64,000 bases of DNA from Neocallimastix lanati (nom. inval.). Taxonomy: Eukaryota > Neocallimastigomycota > Neocallimastigomycetes > Neocallimastigales > Neocallimastigaceae. Positions 1-12,597 of the stretch are shown here, piece after piece; position 1 is the first letter of the stretch, and each line of letters opens with the position of its first letter. Where the stretch lies: NCBI GenBank assembly GCA_016946835.1, contig JACVTC010000014.1, forward strand, positions 1,003,001 through 1,067,000, in the 5' to 3' direction. The notes under the pieces are model-generated. The model ran no database searches. It saw nothing but the letters and a program-made list of their open reading frames with translations, and was not told the origin of the DNA. Position numbers and translations under genes: made by a program.

Positions 1-374
1 ATTTTAAATTAGTTAAAATATTTAAATAGTTATAATAAAAAATAGTTAATTAGAAAATTATACTATAATTAGTTTTAGTTTAAATATTTTATTATTTTAT
101 AAAATTAATTATTATTAATATTTAAATTGAATATACGTAAATTAAATTAATTTAATATATTAGAATATAATTAAGAAAAAATATAAATATTGTAAATTTT
201 CTTTAATTGAAAAAATGTAATTGTTATTTTTTTTTTATAAGTTGATAGTTCATAACATAATAAGAACTATTAAATAAAAGATTTTTAATAAATCAAATAT
301 TTTTAATAAAAAGAATTTATTTTATATTAGTGATTTTGTATTATTATAATCTGTTTTAAAATAAAACACTTTAT
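1..374. repeat. LTR-like direct repeat, copy 1 (cut by window edge)
   Basis: This stretch is nearly identical to 4310-4664, and a more diverged relative lies at about 8400-8942. The pair encloses the broken copia material at 0.3-3.8 kb. It probably comes from an old LTR element. The true left end lies outside the window. No coding potential is visible apart from the last codons of the gag relic. Confidence 0.6.
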
Positions 375-1385
375 AATTATCGTCCATGTTTCCATTATTC
401 ATTGTGTTATCTATATTACCAATAAAATTTATGTTGTTTTGTTTGTTAGAACTAAGAGAATGACTATGTCTTCTATTTTTAAGATGTTTTTTATTGGTTA
501 ATAAATTAAATCTACACTTCTCTGTATTATGGCTATGTTTCTTGCAAATATGGCAGTATAATTTATTTTTGATTTTGTAATTTTTGTTTGTCTTAAATCT
601 TCCATTTCCATTAAATTTGTTTTTGTTATATTCTTTATAGTAATTATTTTTATATTTATTACGTATTTTTCCAATATGATTTATAGTTGTTTTTTCGTTT
701 ATTGGATGATTGTTGATTAAATTATTATTATTGTTGTTGTTGCTGTTGTTGTGCCAATCTTCTAAATATGCTTTCATACCTATCTTTGATTTTAAATTAT
801 TGTAATAATCTTCTGCTAATGTCCTTTAATCGATATTAACTAAATCTCTATATTTTGGTGGAAGTATATTATATGTATTTAATTTTTTCTTTATTTAATA
901 TTTTAACATTAGTTTTCTTCATATATATTATTAAAAATATCAAACATTTTATCCAATGTCTTTATTAACTCAAATTTGTTATTTAATTTCAAAGAATTTA
1001 ATTCTTTAATCAAAAAAGCTGTATCTGCTTGTTGGTCACAATAAGAATTTTTTAACCTTCTTATCATGTCAGAAGCTGTTTCAGAGTATTCAATTTCATT
1101 GAATACATTTTCGTGAACATTTTTTATTATCATTAGGTTTAGTTCACCATCAATCTTTTCAGCTTCGATAATTTTCTCTTTATTATTATTATTTCTATTA
1201 TTATTTTTAAATTCTTTAATTTTATCTTTAATTATAAAGTCATATAATCCTGCATTTTTTGCAGTTTGTTCAATAATTTTGAACCAATATCTAAAATTTT
1301 TGGTTCCCGACAACTTTTGCCGGTCATCCAGTTTTAAATCAAGTTTCTCTTTGATTTCACTGGAGTAATGTACATTAGTATTCAT
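322..1385 (-). pseudogene. Ty1/copia Gag relic with zinc knuckle
   Basis: Two minus-strand open stretches follow each other: 1385-909 (158 residues) and 777-322 (151 residues). The first has the copia Gag signature of an aromatic FRYW near the N terminus and a helix-rich body (UBN2-like). The second carries a CX2CX4HX4C nucleic-acid-binding knuckle (CHICKKHSHNTEKC) in an Asn/Lys-rich tail. Stops and a frame change between 778 and 908 break the gene, and no protease follows before the repeat at 1-374. The start codon at 1385 lies about 85 bp inside a primer-binding site at 1471-1484, as expected for gag just downstream of a 5' LTR. It is a dead copy; the family assignment is firm, the exact limits are not. 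Confidence 0.75.
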
Positions 1386-1470
1386 ATTTATTAATATATT
1401 TAAAAATATTTTTTTTTTTTTTTATATATATATATATTTATTTATTATATTTTTTTTTATTTTGGAGTAC

Positions 1471-1484
1471 TGAGACTCTTAATC
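1471..1484 (-). other. Primer-binding site of a minus-oriented copia element
   Basis: The plus strand reads TGAGACTCTTAATC, directly followed by TGTTAA, the outer end of a 5' LTR. This is the anticodon arm of tRNA-Lys(CUU), so the element RNA would pair with a 5' half-tRNA. The same 14 bases sit at the same place in the intact copia element at 23568-23581. Confidence 0.7.
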
Positions 1485-2112
<628 letters not shown>

Positions 2113-2125
2113 ATTAAGAGTCTCA
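2113..2125 (+). other. Primer-binding site of a plus-oriented copia element
   Basis: The sequence ATTAAGAGTCTCA is the reverse complement of 13 of the 14 bases of the minus-facing site at 1471-1484. It again matches the anticodon arm of tRNA-Lys(CUU). A plus-strand gag relic starts 135 bp downstream. Confidence 0.6.
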
Positions 2126-2259
2126 AAACACGAAATAATAAAGAGAGACATTATTTTAATTTAAATAAATTTAATATTACACAATTATTAATAATTAATA
2201 ATTAAAATTAAAATATTAAATAAATAAGCACTATATTAATAAAAACAAATACTTCTAAA

Positions 2260-2541
2260 ATGAGTACCTCGTCAAACCTACAGTCTAGTATAATACTAGC
2301 TGGTTTGACTACGTACAAACCGAAACAAGAAAAAGTGGGATAACAAAATACATTTATAAAAATATATTAAACGGTGTAAATGTAAATGACTCACCAAATG
2401 AGAGAATGAAGGAGGTAAAGGAAGATGCATGCATAAGGAGCATTATCATAAATTCAGTAAAACCTAATATACACAAAGAAATTACTGGATTACAAACAAG
2501 TTATGATATAATCTAAAAATTAAATGGTAAATATGGAAAGT
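2260..2541 (+). pseudogene. Ty1/copia Gag N-terminus relic, plus strand
   Basis: From the ATG at 2260 about 27 codons are open (MSTSSNLQSS...YKPKQEKVG). After one frame change near 2340 the reading continues through a copia-like Gag helix region (DACIRSIIINSV, then TSYDII) to an in-frame TAA at 2513. It resumes as KLNGKYGK, the usual 'L...YG' motif of copia Gag. Coding similarity stops abruptly near 2541, where the sequence meets the 40-bp repeats and the opposite-strand integrase relic. It is a truncated dead copy. Confidence 0.6.
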
Positions 2542-2583
2542 CCTATGATAACGTCAGGATTATTACTTGATTTATCAGAAATT

Positions 2584-2743
2584 AAAATAATTTTTTCATT
2601 ATTAAAGTTAATTTCATTTTCATAAAATAATTTTTTCATTATTAAAGTTAATTTCATTTTCATAAAATAATTTTTTCATTATTAAAGTTAATTTCATTTT
2701 CATGAAATAATTTTTTCATTATTAAAGTTAATTTCATTTTCAT
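2584..2743. repeat. Tandem repeat, 40-bp unit x 4
   Basis: The unit begins AAAATAATTTTTTCATTATT and recurs at 2584, 2624, 2664 and 2704 with almost no variation; the fourth copy has one visible change. The last copy forms the C-terminal codons of the integrase relic. The period is not a multiple of three. Confidence 0.85.
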
Positions 2744-3790
2744 AATATTCATAATTATTCTGAGTATAATTATCATTTAATTCTTGTTCATTATTATTCT
2801 TGTTTGTGAAATGAAAATCAAAATTAAGAAAATTTGGGTCATTAAATTCATTTTGGTGAGTATTGGGGAGTCTTAAACTTGAAGGAGTATCTTCTAAACA
2901 ATATATTTCTCTCACATGGTGTATTTTATGATCTTCATAATCCATAATCATATAGCAATGTGAGTTTTGATTGAAACCAAGAAATATACCTTTTTTAGAG
3001 TTGGGAGAAAATTTTCCCTTATTTTGTGAAAAATATTTATAGTAATGCATCCCCAAACTCTTAGATACTTGATATCTACTTTTCTTTTATAATATATTTC
3101 GTCAGGAATTTTATTACCTATTCCACTATGAGGCATTTTGTTGTAAATGAGATTAGCATATGTAATTGCATAATCCCATAAATTATCACTTGTTTTACTC
3201 CAAAAGATTAAAGTTTTAGTACTTGAAATAATAGTTTGATTAAAACGTTCTACTAGTCCATTATTTTCAGGATTATAGAGAGGTGAATATTCTTTACTAA
3301 TACCATTTTCGCTGCATAATTTTTTAATTCGAATATTGTCAAATTCTTTTCCATGATCAGATTTGAAAATTTTAATGTTATTTTTGTTTTGGTTATTTAG
3401 AAATTTTAACATATTTATGACGATGTCTATTGCCTCAGATTTTCTTTTTAAAAGGAATATCCAACTCTTTCTACTATATTCGTCTATAATTACTAGGATA
3501 AATCTATAACCATTTACAGATTTGTTTACAGGACCCATAATGTCTGAGTGGATTATTTCTATGGTATCAGAGGCTTTTGGTGTTTCTTTGTTGTGTGGAT
3601 TTCTTCTCATTTTTGCAATTTTACAATCATTACAAAATTTTCATCCACATTATGTAACTTTAAGTATTTATTCGGGTCTTTTGTGTAGTAATGACCAAGC
3701 ATTCGATGCCAAATTATTTCTTTGGCACTTCGAAAATTTTGCATGGCCATTATATTATTGCTGTTTTCTATAGGTTCGTTATTTTTATGA
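2700..3790 (-). pseudogene. Ty1/copia pre-integrase and integrase relic
   Basis: On the minus strand the order is: a GAG-pre-integrase segment (about 3780-3610, with WHRMLGH-like and CNDCKIAKM zinc-site residues, broken in frame); an integrase core (3610-2948) with HSDIMGP, KSDHGKEFD and NPENNGLVERFN around the three acidic residues; then a second frame (3056-2700) with the conserved GIFLGF motif after the core. At least two frame breaks are present. No RT follows: the 3' part ends in the 40-bp tandem repeats at 2584-2743. The short plus-strand ORF at 3522-3773 is its shadow. Confidence 0.8.
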
Positions 3791-4309
3791 TTATAATGAT
3801 TAGGTGGTATATAATGCTAAATGTGATAGAAATAATATTATTAATTTGTGGTTGGATTGTTTAATTCATAAAGCTTATTAAATTTATATATTCAAATACG
3901 TCTTTATAATTAATAATTTTATCATTATAATTATTTGTAAAGATATCTTTATATCTTTAATAAATTTATGTAATACATTATTACATTAATTTATGTATGA
4001 AATTTTTATCACGATATCTTGAATAAAATTATGTAATTTACATTAATTTATGAATTAAAACATATTATGTAAACGAAAAATCATACATTAAATTTACGTA
4101 CATGAATTAAATACTTTAAATAATTACTTCTCCTTAAATTATTAATTGAAATTTAAAATTATAAATTAAAACTTAAATTATTTAAATTTATATTTATTAA
4201 ATATGAAATTAAATAATTTAGTCACAAAAAATTCGCCAAATCTATTATTGTTAAATTTTTTTATTTATTTAAATAGTATAGTTTAATATTATTAATAGTT
4301 CTTAGTTTA
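3791..4309. other. A+T-rich stretch without a gene
   Basis: No coding pattern, tRNA or clear repeat was seen. It separates the integrase relic from the second copy of the long direct repeat. Confidence 0.5.
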
Positions 4310-4664
4310 ATTTTAAATTAGTTAAAATATTTAAATAGTTATAATAAAAAATAGTTAATTAAAAAATTATACTATAATTAGTTTTAGTTTAAATATTTTA
4401 TTATTTTATAAAATTAATTATTATTAATATTTAAATTGAATATATGTAAATTAAATTAATTTAATATATTAGAATATAATTAAGAAAAAATATAAATATT
4501 GTAAATTTTCTTTAATTGAAATAACGTAATTGTTATTTAACGATTTTATAGTTCATAATTTAATAAAAGATTTTTCATAAAACGATTATTTTTAATAAAA
4601 GAATTTATTTTATAATTGAGTGTTTTGTATTATTATAATCTGTTTTGATATAAAACTCTTTATA
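4310..4664. repeat. LTR-like direct repeat, copy 2
   Basis: This copy matches 1-374 with scattered substitutions and small gaps. Both end in TATTATTATAATCTGTTTT followed by a similar ATAAAAC stretch. Confidence 0.65.
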
Positions 4665-4783
4665 GATAAATTAGATAAAATTCTAGATTAGCATAGTACA
4701 AAAAAAAATTTTTAATATATTAATAATACTATTATAATTTATATAATAATTATTATAAATAAATTATTTAGACATAATATAAA

Positions 4784-4814
<31 letters not shown>

Positions 4815-4857
4815 AATAGTAGTTAATTGGTTAATAATAAACAAACAAACAAATAAA

Positions 4858-5830
4858 AATTAGTAAGGTCCCATCTTTTTTCACAACAAATAATATTGGC
4901 GCTCCAGCAGGAGATTTAGATTTCCGAATAAATCCTTTAAGTAGATTTTCTTTTATATATTCCTTAAGTGCTATCATTTCTTTAACTGTTAAGGAATATA
5001 TAGTCCCCAAATACAACTGGCTTCCTGGAACTAAGTCGATTGTCATATCATATGGTCGATGAGGAGGAAGCTTTTCAGCTTTTCTTTCATCAAATATTCC
5101 TGTAAGGTCTGAATAGTACTTCTTTAAAATTTCTATTGTTTTTTCTTAGGCTGGATTGTCTTCTACTGGAGTATCTAAGATAGACGCACAAATCTCGCTT
5201 TCTGAGTCATAAATAATATCAGTTGAGACTGTTTCTGGTATTATGGTATCCAACCGTGATTCTTCGGATATATCAGCTGAAATTACTTGTTTTTTAAATT
5301 GGAATTTATTGCCTACACATGATGGACAATGTTTAGAGCAATAATTTTCAAGGAAGTATATTCTATTTCTTTTATAGTCAATTTAGGGATTGTGAGTTGA
5401 GAGCCAATCCCTACCCAATATACCGGAGATTCCACTTAATTATATATTTCCATTGCAAAATTCATAAACCTCTTTATGATCCATGAATTTTAGTTTCAAT
5501 GGTTTAGATGTCTGTTTTATCATCATTGTTTTAGTATTTGGTAATTGGACGTTTATCGGGGAAGATAAACCTACAATTGGTATTCTGTGAGCATTAACAA
5601 AAGATTTACACAAGAAACTTCTAGCTGATCCGGAGTCAATAAACATATTGATTTTAATATTCTTGTTATTAAAGGAAATAATAAATGTTGTAGTCATAGT
5701 AGTTGATTTATCTGGTGTATAGTTCGCAGATAGAACTTCATTATTATTCTTATTCTTTTGATTTTTATTAAATTTAAATTTATTTTCTCTTTTATTATGA
5801 AATTTAAATTTGTTTTCTGATTTATTTAAT
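4858..5830 (-). pseudogene. Ty3/gypsy protease to RT-start relic
   Basis: The minus strand carries an aspartic protease segment (5697-5440) with MFIDSGSARSFL, whose D-S-G is the active site. A linker follows, broken by a few stops, and then the start of a gypsy reverse transcriptase (5046-4858) with DLVPGSQL and SPAGAPILFVVKKDGT. Reading then leaves RT abruptly at about 4858, so the palm with its YVDD is missing. This is the only gypsy pol segment found in the window. It is inactive. Confidence 0.8.
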
Positions 5831-5839
5831 TCATGCTTC

Positions 5840-8326
5840 TTATAAAATTAAAAAATATAATTTAAAATATTGAAAACGAAAATATTAAAACTTAGAGTTT
5901 ATTTTAAGATTATAATAAACAACACTAAAAGTCAAAAGTGAAGAGTATTTTAGAAATTATTTTATTATAAAATTTTTTATTAAAAGTATTTTAAAATATT
6001 CGTGTTAATTATTATAATTTCTTATAATAATAACTCTTGATTATTTTTAGAAGAATCAAGAGTCCTATTTATATTAATTTGATTTCTAATTTTGGAAAAT
6101 TATTTCTATCTAGAAAAAGATTAGAAGAAAAAACTAGATAGATTTCGATTGGTGTTTAATTACATCAATCTTTAGTTAATAAGAAAACCCGAATAAGGGA
6201 GAAAACTTATTAACTAATTATATATTAATTTTATTAATATTTAATCACAAGTATAATTAAATAATTAATTCTTTTAATTTTCTTAATTAAAAGTCCAAGA
6301 AATAATAAAATTTAATTATTTCTTGATTAAATAAAATAATCATTTTAATTATAATTTAATTTTTCTTAATTAAATAGAATTTATCATTATTTTAATACAA
6401 TAATACATCATTATAATTTAATATATTAATTATTGATAATTTAATTTAACATAAATAAATTTTAAAACGATAACATTAATTAATAATTACTATGTGACAT
6501 AATTAATAAAATTATTCATAAAATTTTATAAAATAATAAACTTTAAATATTAATTTTTTAATAAAGAATAATAATTATTTTGAAATATAATTATAATTCT
6601 TTACAAGAATCCGGTAAAGTCGGGTTGTAAAAATAATAATTACTTATATATAAAGTTTTATTTTATTTTAAAAATTCTTTTTTTATTTTTATTAATAATT
6701 AATTACGTTTTTTCTCATCATTATTTTACAATGAAAAATTATTTCTTTTTATAATAATTTTTACAATTAAACTATTTAATTAAATATCGGAAATATAATA
6801 TTTTTGTTTATAAAAATATAATAAGAATTATTTTTAAAAATCATAGTTATAAATAAAATACTCATTATGTTTATTTTAAGAATTAAGAATAAATTTATCT
6901 TAAAAATATGACTAAAATTAACTATAATTAAAATTAAAGTAAACTAAATTAATTTAAACTATAAACAAAGTTTAATATAAACAAATAAAGGAATATAATA
7001 CTAATTATTATCTTAATTAATAATAAATAAAATTTATTACAAAAGGTTGTAAGAATAAATGTCAAAGTTTTATGATAATTTGGTCTTAACGATTAGGTCA
7101 AGATGCCAAATTATAGTAATTAATTAATAGTTTAGATTTACTCTTATTTAAAACATATTGTTATTAGTAAATTTTATAACTAAGTTTTTATTTAAAATAT
7201 AAATTTTATTTAATCTTAATAATATTTTATTTCATTATTATTTTATATAATTATTACTATAATTTAAATTGCAATAATCCTACAAAGGATTAATCAAAAG
7301 ATTTAAACATGTATTTATATAAAATAATTAATTATTAAAATATTAATTATTAATATGAATATGTAATAATATTAATATAAGTTTGATATTGATAATATAA
7401 AGTAAGATAATAATATAAAATATTTAATATAAATAAAATATAAGAATCTAATATAGCTAAATATTATATTTTATAATTAAAATATAATAAAGATTTTGAT
7501 AATAAATTAATATAGAAATTAATTTAATTGATATACGGGACTTTTATATGCTATATTTTAATTATAATAATATAGTTATATCTTTATTTAATTTATTATT
7601 ACTTTTCCTAAAAACTAAAAACCCCTTTCCAAATTAATTTTATTAGAAATTGGTTATTATTAAGAAATTACATTTAAAATTATAAAATTTAATAATATGA
7701 AATATATTTTAAACATATAATATAAATTATATATATATATATATAAGAATACAATATCTATATTTAAATAATAAATGTATATTATATGTAAAATATAAAA
7801 TAAATATAAAATAATACATAATAATATATTATATAATATAATAATAATCCTATTAAAGTTAAATATAAGAATATTATTATATTTTAATATAATATATAAT
7901 TATAAAATAAATATGTAATTTAATATATATTATAATAGTAATTATAATATAATAATGAATAATTAATAATATAAAAATTATTATCAAAAGATATAAATTT
8001 AATAATTATTATTAAATATACAAATATGTTACTACACATATTTGTTTTAGATCATAATGACAATCACGTGTTTACATTATTTAATATATATTAATTTCAA
8101 TAATTTCAATATGTTAATAATATTTAGTCAATTAGTTGACCTAGACCAATTCCTAAATATTTTAATAAAGTTAATTTAATAATAATTATTACATATTATT
8201 ATTCATTAATATTGAAATTTAATTAACTGAATTATTGAAATTGAAATTGAATTGAAATTCAGTTATTATCTTAACAATAAAAATAAAAATTCATATTAAA
8301 TTAGATTTTTATTTCTATTCCTTAAC
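5840..8326. repeat. LTR-like block K with covarying hairpins
   Basis: No ORF is present. Between 6034 and 6215 the block has four successive inverted repeats in the same order as in LTR family D: 6034-6042/6054-6062, TCTATCTAG 6105-6113 with CTAGATAGA 6134-6142, GATTGGTGT 6147-6155 with ACATCAATC 6162-6170, and AGTTAATAAG 6174-6183 with CTTATTAACT 6206-6215. Parts at 8040-8280 resemble 14941-15190. The right edge reads TTAACA then AATC-TG, like the other LTR junctions. The outer limits are guesses. Confidence 0.45.
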
Positions 8327-8399
8327 AAATCTGGTATGGTTCATATATGTAAAGATTTAATAAATCTTTAATACATTAAATAGCTTAATTTTTCGTACA

Positions 8400-8942
8400 A
8401 TTAATTTATTTAATGTATATGAATTATTTTTTTAATATAAAATTTATTGAAATAAAATTTAATTATTTTTTTAAATTGAAAATATTTTTTAATTAGTTTA
8501 GTTAATTTAGTTTAGTTTTAAATAGTTAAATATTAATTTAGGAATAATCTTAAATAGTTAATATTTATAAAAATAGTTTTTCAATATTAAATATATAATT
8601 AAAATTATTATAAGTATTAAAATAATAAATAAAATAAAGAGTTTAAAAAATTAATTTTAGTTTTAGTAAATTAATAAATAATAAAAATTATTAATTAAAA
8701 AATCTTTTGTTTATAAATAAATAGTTTTATATATATTATTAAATAACATAATATATTAATATTGTAATAAGAAAAAATATAAATACATGTAATTTTTCTT
8801 AATTAAATCGATGTATTAGTTATTAACTATTTTACAGTTAATAACATAAAAGAAGATTATAATTAATAAAAGAATTTATTAATAAAAGAAATTACTTTAA
8901 TTTTATTTGTTTAAATTGTAGTGTTTTTTTATTGTTATAATC
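8400..8942. repeat. Diverged third copy of the 1-374 repeat
   Basis: The last 180 bp follow 4450-4645 closely in order and wording (TAAGAAAAAATATAAATA, ATAAAAGAATTTATT, then TTGTTATAATCTG). The upstream part is only loosely similar. It ends at an AATC-TG junction. Confidence 0.45.
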
Positions 8943-9746
8943 TGTTTTTTTATTGACGGATTCATTACAATATAGTTTTAGGAAATATAATAATATTTAA
9001 CACAAATAATAAAATTACAATAAAAAAAATAATTTGTTTTAAAATCAATATTTATTTATTTAAATTTATAAAAGAAAAATAATAATATAATTATTTATTT
9101 AATAAAAGTAAGTTATTGATTATATTTTATTTCACTAAAAATTACATGTATTTATATTTTTTTATCAAATTAAAATTTGTAAAGCCTAATTATTTATTAA
9201 TAAACTAATTACTAATTATTTTAATAAATAAAACATTTAAATTGAAATTGAATTATTATTTTAGTTAATAATATTATTGTTATAAATATTAGTTTTATAT
9301 TATTGAATTATTAATTATTTAATAATAGTTTAATACTAATATATATAAAATAAAAATAAAGAGATTATACAGAATATTTTAATTGTGGTTTAGTTAAATT
9401 TAGTAATTAAAAATAAATTTAAGTTGATAACGAAAATTTTAATAACTAATTAAATAGATTTGATTATTTTCAATATAACATATTACAAAAGAAATATAAT
9501 ATTAATATATTAAGTGTGCAAGGACAATATTCCTGGCTAAAGATTTTTAATATATTATAATGGAAACGGATCGATAATTCAAAAAGGAATTATAAGTTGA
9601 TTGGTGATTTATTAACTTAATATTTCTATTTAGTAATATTTGAAGAATATTGGAAAGTTCCAATTATATAGAATAGAATAATCTATAAGGTTAGAATAAT
9701 TTATATTATTCTAGCACAATTAGTATTATTTGTTCATTCTGTATTA
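8943..9746. repeat. LTR-like block E, copy 1
   Basis: The block is about 95% identical by eye to 16802-17588 from position 8971 on; the first 28 bp differ. It is flanked by AATC on both sides. The two copies are in the same orientation 7.9 kb apart. No ORF is present. Confidence 0.6.
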
Positions 9747-9750
9747 AATC

Positions 9751-10585
9751 TGTTATGGTTCGGATTTTATTAGAAATTTTATTAATTATTTATTTTTAAT
9801 ATTTTTCTGTCTACATTTTAATTATTGAAAAACTTCACTTATTTATACTTTTGAAAAAAATAAATATGTAAAGCCTTTCTACATTTTATTATCATATTTA
9901 AAAAAAAATAATTTACTATTACTAATTACTTCAAATTTTATATTAATTTAAATTAACTAATTCATAAGTATTTTTATTTTAATAAATTTTGTTTAGATAA
10001 TTTTATATTATTTTTCATATACTAAAACTAAATTATTTAATATATACGAAAAGAAACAAATAAAATTTAAAAAGATTTTACAGAAAAATAAAGTTATTTT
10101 AATCAAGAATATTAATATAATATTCTTATATTTTATATAAAATAAATTTAAAAACTACAATATATTTAATATTTATTATTAATCAATTAAGATTTGATTT
10201 TATTTGTGGGAAATAAAAATATTAAATAAACAATTCAAAAATAAAATAAAATACTAAAAAGAATACAATTTTAATATTGATACAATATAATAATAATATA
10301 ATAATATATTTGAAAATAAAAATAAAATATTAATATTGATAATAAACACTTTAATAAAATAATAAAATTTAAGGTTAAATTATAGATATTGATATTAATA
10401 ATAAAAATATAAAATTATTGATAATATTTTAGAAACTTTTAATAAAAATATAAAAAAAATTATATTTATAAAATAATTTAATATAGAAAATATAGTAAAG
10501 TAATATTAAGTAAAGAACAATATAATGGATTCTAAAGTAAGTTGAAATTCTAATTAATAATCTATTATATGTTCGTTCTTTACCA
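9751..10585. repeat. LTR-like block F
   Basis: The block starts TGTTATGG and ends TTTACCA, so its ends are imperfect inverted repeats of the TG...CA type. It sits between AATC tetramers at 9747 and 10586. No ORF is present. Confidence 0.4.
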
Positions 10586-10589
10586 AATC

Positions 10590-11244
10590 TGATACAGAAC
10601 ATTTAAAATATTCCATATCGAATTATTAATTTAGTTGGTCGTTTCTCTAAGGAATTATGACACGATAATATATTCTAATAAATATAGGAAAATAATTTAT
10701 AATAGTAATGTTTTATAATAATTTTTTATTTTTTATTTATTTTTATTATTTTATCTTTTTTACATATAAAAATATTTATCATTACATTCTCTTAATTTTA
10801 TATAATTGTTAAAATAATTATTTAATATTATATTTTTATTAAACATATCTCTTAAACTATTAATTTCCTAATAACTTTATTTAAAACTACAATTTCACTA
10901 TTAAATATATTTAACTATTAATATTTAAAATATATTTCCTAAATAAAATATAATTATCAATATTTATAATAAAATTCCTAAAACTATATAATTCTCAAAA
11001 TAATATTTAAAATATAAAATAAAACTTATAATAATGATGAATTAATTTATTATCATAATAATAGAATCATTAATAATATAATTTATCTATTTTAATTATG
11101 ATAAAAGAATTACCATACTTTTAAAAATAATTATTTGAATAACTATATATAAATTATTTTAATTATTATAACCAATAATATTTATACATTATTTCTAACC
11201 TACATTTCCTACCTAAATCTTATTTTTATAGTGGTACCGTATCA
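10590..11244. repeat. Solo LTR related to LTR A
   Basis: It starts TGATACAG and ends GGTGGTACCGTATCA, the termini of the LTRs at 17593-18099 and 25702-26207. It shares the internal ATAATATATTCTAATA motif but is otherwise strongly diverged. It is flanked by AATC at 10586-10589 and 11245-11248. Confidence 0.65.
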
Positions 11245-11248
11245 AATC

Positions 11249-12114
11249 TGTAAGAATCTATAATTATTTGCTAACAAGTAATTATATTTTCTTAGTTAAG
11301 TTATTATAACTATAACTTTATTTAATTACATATAATATTTATTCATTAAATTTATTTTTAAATATTCATTAATTTAACAAAATTTATTTAATTAATTTTA
11401 AATAATATATTTACAATATATTAAATTCTCTATTGTAACTAATGTATTCTGTATTGTATTGTATTCTGTATTTTATAATGTATTCTGTAATGTATTCTAT
11501 ATTTTATTAACTATTTAATTTTATATTTTTTATATAAGGATAAATTATATGATCGAAATATCTTTTATTATTTTATTCTTTTATTTTCGATCATTAGATT
11601 AGATTGGAAAATCGGTTAATTAAAATTTTTTCCAATTACTTTTTTGAAGTAATCGGTTTTACTTAATTAATGCGATGATCGATATGGATAGAATATCGAT
11701 CGAAAACTTATCTAGGTTTTTCTATCTAATCTTTTCCTAGATAAGAGATTTGTTAAGATTAGAAAACCCTTTCTTATTTAACCTTATTTTCATAAAAAAA
11801 ATATAAATAAGGCTCTTGAGTTCTCTTTGAGAAATCAAGAGTTATTATTATAAAAACATATAATAGTAACAATTTTATATTTTTAACTTTAATAAATTAA
11901 TAAAATATTTTATTCCAAAAACATATTTTTAAAATCAAATTTATACAAATAATTCTTCTTTTGCTTCTAGTTATTATTATAATTAATTTTATAATAAACT
12001 CTATAGGTAAAAAATTTATTTTATTTTATTTTCTATTTTCTCAACTTTATAAATTAGTCGTTAAGTTGTAGTTAATAATTCTATTTTGAGTTAGTTCTTA
12101 ATAAAATTATTACA
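11249..12114. repeat. Solo LTR D, copy 1
   Basis: It begins TGTAAGAATC and ends ATTATTACA. It is the inverted copy of 15245-16178. It holds five palindromic hairpins: 11549-11594, 11616-11670, 11677-11701, 11707-11745 and 11813-11841. A TATAAATAAGG motif lies directly before the last one. Flanks are AAATC at 11244-11248 and 12115-12119, a 5-bp target duplication if the terminal A is shared. Confidence 0.7.
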
Positions 12115-12119
12115 AAATC

Positions 12120-12592
12120 TATAAGAAATTTAGATAAATTTATTATAAAATTTATCTATCTTTCTTATTTAATACATTAATTTAATACATTAAATTATTG
12201 TATTTATTTTAACCAATAATATTTAATTATTAATTTATATATATTTGATTCTCTTAAGTTCTCTTCGAGAAATCAATAGTTATTATTTTAGGATTTTTAT
12301 AATAAATAATAATTCAAATAAAATAATTAATTAATAAACAAAAACCTTTTTAATAAAACATATTTTATAAATATTTGTGTTTTTTAATCCTTTTGTGTTA
12401 TTGTTTATTATAAACTTTCTATAATAAACTCTCTTTTATATTAAGTTAAGTATAATTATTTATTTATATTATTTCATATTTATTTAATTATATTTAATTG
12501 TATTTTCTCAAATTAATGTTAATTAGTAATAATTAGTGTTAATTTGTAGTTAAGTAATTATTTATAATTAATTTTATAAGTAATTTCTTACA
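12120..12592. repeat. Solo LTR C, inverted copy
   Basis: The block runs from TATAAGAAATTTAG to TAATTTCTTACA and is the inverted copy of 28938-29411. AAATC flanks it on both sides (12115-12119, 12593-12597), a perfect 5-bp target duplication. The first dinucleotide is TA instead of TG. Confidence 0.7.
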
Positions 12593-12597
12593 AAATC

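Noticed and set aside
3522-3773. Plus-strand 83-codon ORF
   Set aside because: It lies opposite the integrase relic and is its shadow.
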